From: Spirodela intermedia | Lineage: Eukaryota; Streptophyta; Magnoliopsida; Alismatales; Araceae | Assembly (NCBI GenBank): GCA_902729315.2 | Contig: LR746268.1 | Span: 6,245,501-6,309,500 of the forward strand | Reading direction: 5' to 3' | DNA length: 64,000 nt | Program-made: the position numbers and the translations under genes | Notes under the pieces: generated by a model | The model's database searches: none | Told to the model about the DNA's origin: nothing | Seen by the model: only the letters and a program-made list of their open reading frames with translations | Shown here: positions 61,852-64,000 of the stretch, piece by piece | Position numbering within the stretch: position 1 is the first letter of the stretch | Layout of the letters: each line of letters starts with the position of its first letter

Positions 61852-64000
61852 TGCTCCTTCATACTTATTGGACCAGGGCCGTGGCGGTGCCGACAAGATC
61901 TGCGAGGGAAAGCCAAGCTTTTGGGTCAATACGGCCTGGGGATCGACATTTGAGCATTTTAAATACGAGGAACGGGCCCAACAATAGCCCACTCTCCTCG
62001 ACCGCATCATGAGCGACGGCGAGGAAAGCTATCCAGCCAACTCTGCCTGGCCTTCGCCGGGCCAAAAGGCTAAATCCTAGCGAGACATTTGGCGTTGACT
62101 AGTCTCTCGCCGAGCTGGTTATAGCCAATTCCCCTCACGGCGGCGAGACCATGTATCGTACGTAGCCCATCGGCGGCGAGACCCACGTAGTAGCTGACGA
62201 GGAGAGACCGGGCGGCGAGAAACCCCATTGGTCGTGCATTATTTATTTCTATACGATTCAGAACGGGACATTTGTGAACCCAAGTGGATGAACTCGGTCT
62301 CCTCCTAACTTTGAGTGCCACTGCTGGGCCCACGAAAAGGCCACTTGAGGTGGGCCGAGTTGACCTAAAGCTTTCCCCTTTAAGGCTTATTCGGCCCGAG
62401 TGCAGCCGGTACTCGAGGGAAGGGATTAGAGTGGGAGTTGTTATCTCTCGCTCTCTCTCTCTCTCTAAAAGAACGAAGGAAAGCTGTAAGAACGACGTGA
62501 CCACGTACAACCCAATGCCGACAGCTTTATCTTCTCAAATGCCGACGGTCTGTTTCCTCTCTCCTCTCTATTCTGATCAAAGTGGTTTTCTTACCGGCCC
62601 TCCTAATCCATAGGTGAGCTAGCTATAGAGCAGTAGCCGACCTATGCAGGCCCGGTTAACTGAGCGAGAAAACCAGATAAGCGGCCCGGATTTAGCCTGG
62701 CTCCATAAGGCCGAAGTTTTGAAGCTGTCTCAGAGTCCTGGGTCCAACAGCCCTACCACCGCTTTGGTCTACCGACGAACGCAGAAGAAAAGGGATAGAA
62801 CGGACATGGCCGTCGTTCTTCAGTCCAAAGGAGATGAAGTTGAAGGCGTCAGGACATCAGTAGCCGACATTACATATATTATCGCGTTGAAGACGGCAAA
62901 GTCGGCGTCCATTCGTCACGTTGTCCTTGAAGTCAACCCTCGTTTGAATCCGACGCCGAGAAGTTGGGTCAGTGGAAAGTCCACCGAGTCGCCACCGCCG
63001 TCTTCTTCCTCGTCGGAAAAAGAAGAACGACCACACTTGCCACATTTAGAACGGAGATTACACCAACAACACGTATCTTCGTCAACTGTTATGTGCTGGT
63101 TAGGAAGAGATTCTGAGAGACGACTCTTCTGACTAAAAACCTTCCGCGTGGGACTCCCAGGGAGCTCCTCCATGCGGTTTGGGTGGCCGTCATCGTTTCT
63201 GTCCACCACCAGTGAACTGCATTTATCATTACGGAAGGCCCCTCTGGCGCTCAGACACTCTCAGCGTGGGGGCAAAATCTCCACGGAGTCTTCCTGATGA
63301 GGATGATTAATGGATCTCGGCTGGCAATTCCCTGTACACAAGAGAGGCAATAGAGCTGTGGGCATCAGGCCCAAGGCGGCTTATGCCTTTCCGGAGGCTG
63401 TCCAAAGTCTAGGAGGAGGGCGAAGGCTATCGCCGGGGCAAGCCTCGTGGTAACCTGACTTCTTGTCGAGCACTACTAGAAAGGCCTGGTAGAGAGAAAA
63501 GAAGCTCAGTTGCTGAAGCATTGTCTGGCGGAAAATCTGCTCTTTTAGTCTACCCATTGGCCCATGCTGTGTATTGATTATTCTCATTAGGAGACCTCTT
63601 TTGACAGCCGTTACTTACGTCTCTTCTTATTCTTCCTCTTCATATCCCCCCCTGCCAATATTTTCAACGAAGATCGAGATGACATGCGCCTCAGTGGTGT
63701 TTGCAGGTAGGTGGATGCCTATGGTGGACAGGTAAGTGGCCTCTCCTGTTCCCAGAAAATAGCGAGAGAGAGAGAGAGTACCTATGTGAATGCTGCTGAT
63801 GGGCCTGAAGAGGGATTATAGATCGAGAATTAGCTTACGTCTTCTCTGGTCCTGCTGGTGGTGGCCACATCATTAAGACGCCTTTGGTGGTCTCATGATA
63901 TGACTGATCGTTCCTAGTTCATCTTCTTGCTCATAAGATCGCAGACGCGAATGGCCTACAGGCACGTTTATGACGTGGTTGTAGGCAAAGAAAAGAAATG
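59886..64000. other. NPF promoter and 4 kb without a supported gene
   Basis: The first 250 bp are NPF promoter and leader. Beyond that there are CT tracts at 60642-60668, 61813-61849 and 62443-62466 and many short frames on both strands. None has a family resemblance. A Cys-rich minus-strand frame (63209-62916) and a 162-codon plus-strand frame (62644-63132) overlap each other, so at most one can be coding. GGCGGCGAGACC-like words recur at 62138-62215. A MTCASVVFAGRW...-type segment at 63679-63731 ends in a perfect CAG|GTAAGT donor near the window edge, which could be an exon of a gene extending right. Confidence 0.4.
60092..60101 (-). promoter_or_regulatory. TATA box of the NPF transporter gene
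   Basis: The minus strand reads TATAAATAAA about 210 bp upstream of the ATG at 59885, which puts transcription start near 60065. Confidence 0.5.

Noticed and set aside
61545-62012. 155-codon plus-strand frame with a hydrophobic Leu/Ser run
   Set aside because: The run comes from translating a CT microsatellite; no conserved domain.
62644-63132. 162-codon plus-strand frame near the right edge
   Set aside because: Low-complexity and unlike any family I know; overlaps the Cys-rich frame on the other strand.

Overview
This is nuclear plant DNA. Genes are split by AT-rich GT-AG introns. Many products carry plastid-type N-termini, and every recognisable family is a land-plant one. Gene spacing is compact, with about 13 protein genes in 64 kb. 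(GA)n/(CT)n microsatellites are frequent. Some genes have very GC-rich exons (PB1 protein, GARS, NPF transporter, the 141-aa protein), while others have AT-rich exons (isomerase-like protein, Tudor factor, UPF3, GTPase). That two-class base composition suggests a monocot, but the species is inference only. I saw no organelle insertion, CRISPR array, rRNA, convincing tRNA or intact transposon.

Layout, left to right. 1-263 (-): first exon of a MACPF-domain protein that runs off the window. 1453-1803 (+): inhibitor-3/PPP1R11-type PP1 regulator. 4078-7713 (+): nine-exon D-isomer 2-hydroxyacid dehydrogenase. 8375-8800 (+): plant-specific small protein of unknown function. 9661-10634 (+): PB1-domain protein. 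10886-13448 (-): plastid phosphoribosylamine-glycine ligase (purine synthesis). 14814-16654 (+): plastid-type GNAT acetyltransferase. 18558-23912 (-): nine-exon carotenoid-isomerase-like FAD oxidoreductase. 24313-24534 (+): UBL5/Hub1. 27453-30752 (+): MES11-type methylesterase. 32716-41522 (-): eleven-exon UPF3 of nonsense-mediated decay. 44383-47718 (+): AIG1/IAN GTPase with a C-terminal CaaX box. 49879-55743 (+): SPF30/SMNDC1 Tudor splicing factor. 56251-59885 (-): NPF4-clade transporter. 59886-64000: no gene I can support.

The exon models were assembled by hand from splice consensus, reading phase and remembered family sequence. In every complete multi-exon gene the exon phases close without a stop. 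Three genes act in mRNA metabolism (UBL5, UPF3, SPF30) and three have plastid-type N-termini (GARS, GNAT, isomerase-like), but nothing indicates that neighbours work as a unit. Several gene pairs are divergent or convergent with short gaps, notably the isomerase-like/UBL5 pair (400 bp between start codons) and the PB1/GARS pair (251 bp between stop codons).

Most interesting structures: a degenerate tandem duplication, with an internal three-unit repeat, that forms the upstream region of SPF30; complementary (ATTT)n and (AAAT)n tracts flanking an in-frame exon of the methylesterase; a UPF3 last intron whose retention would extend the protein with a polyproline tail instead of truncating it; and an unexplained 179-codon frame with its own TATA box upstream of GARS. 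I did not find anything that amounts to a clearly new biological system.
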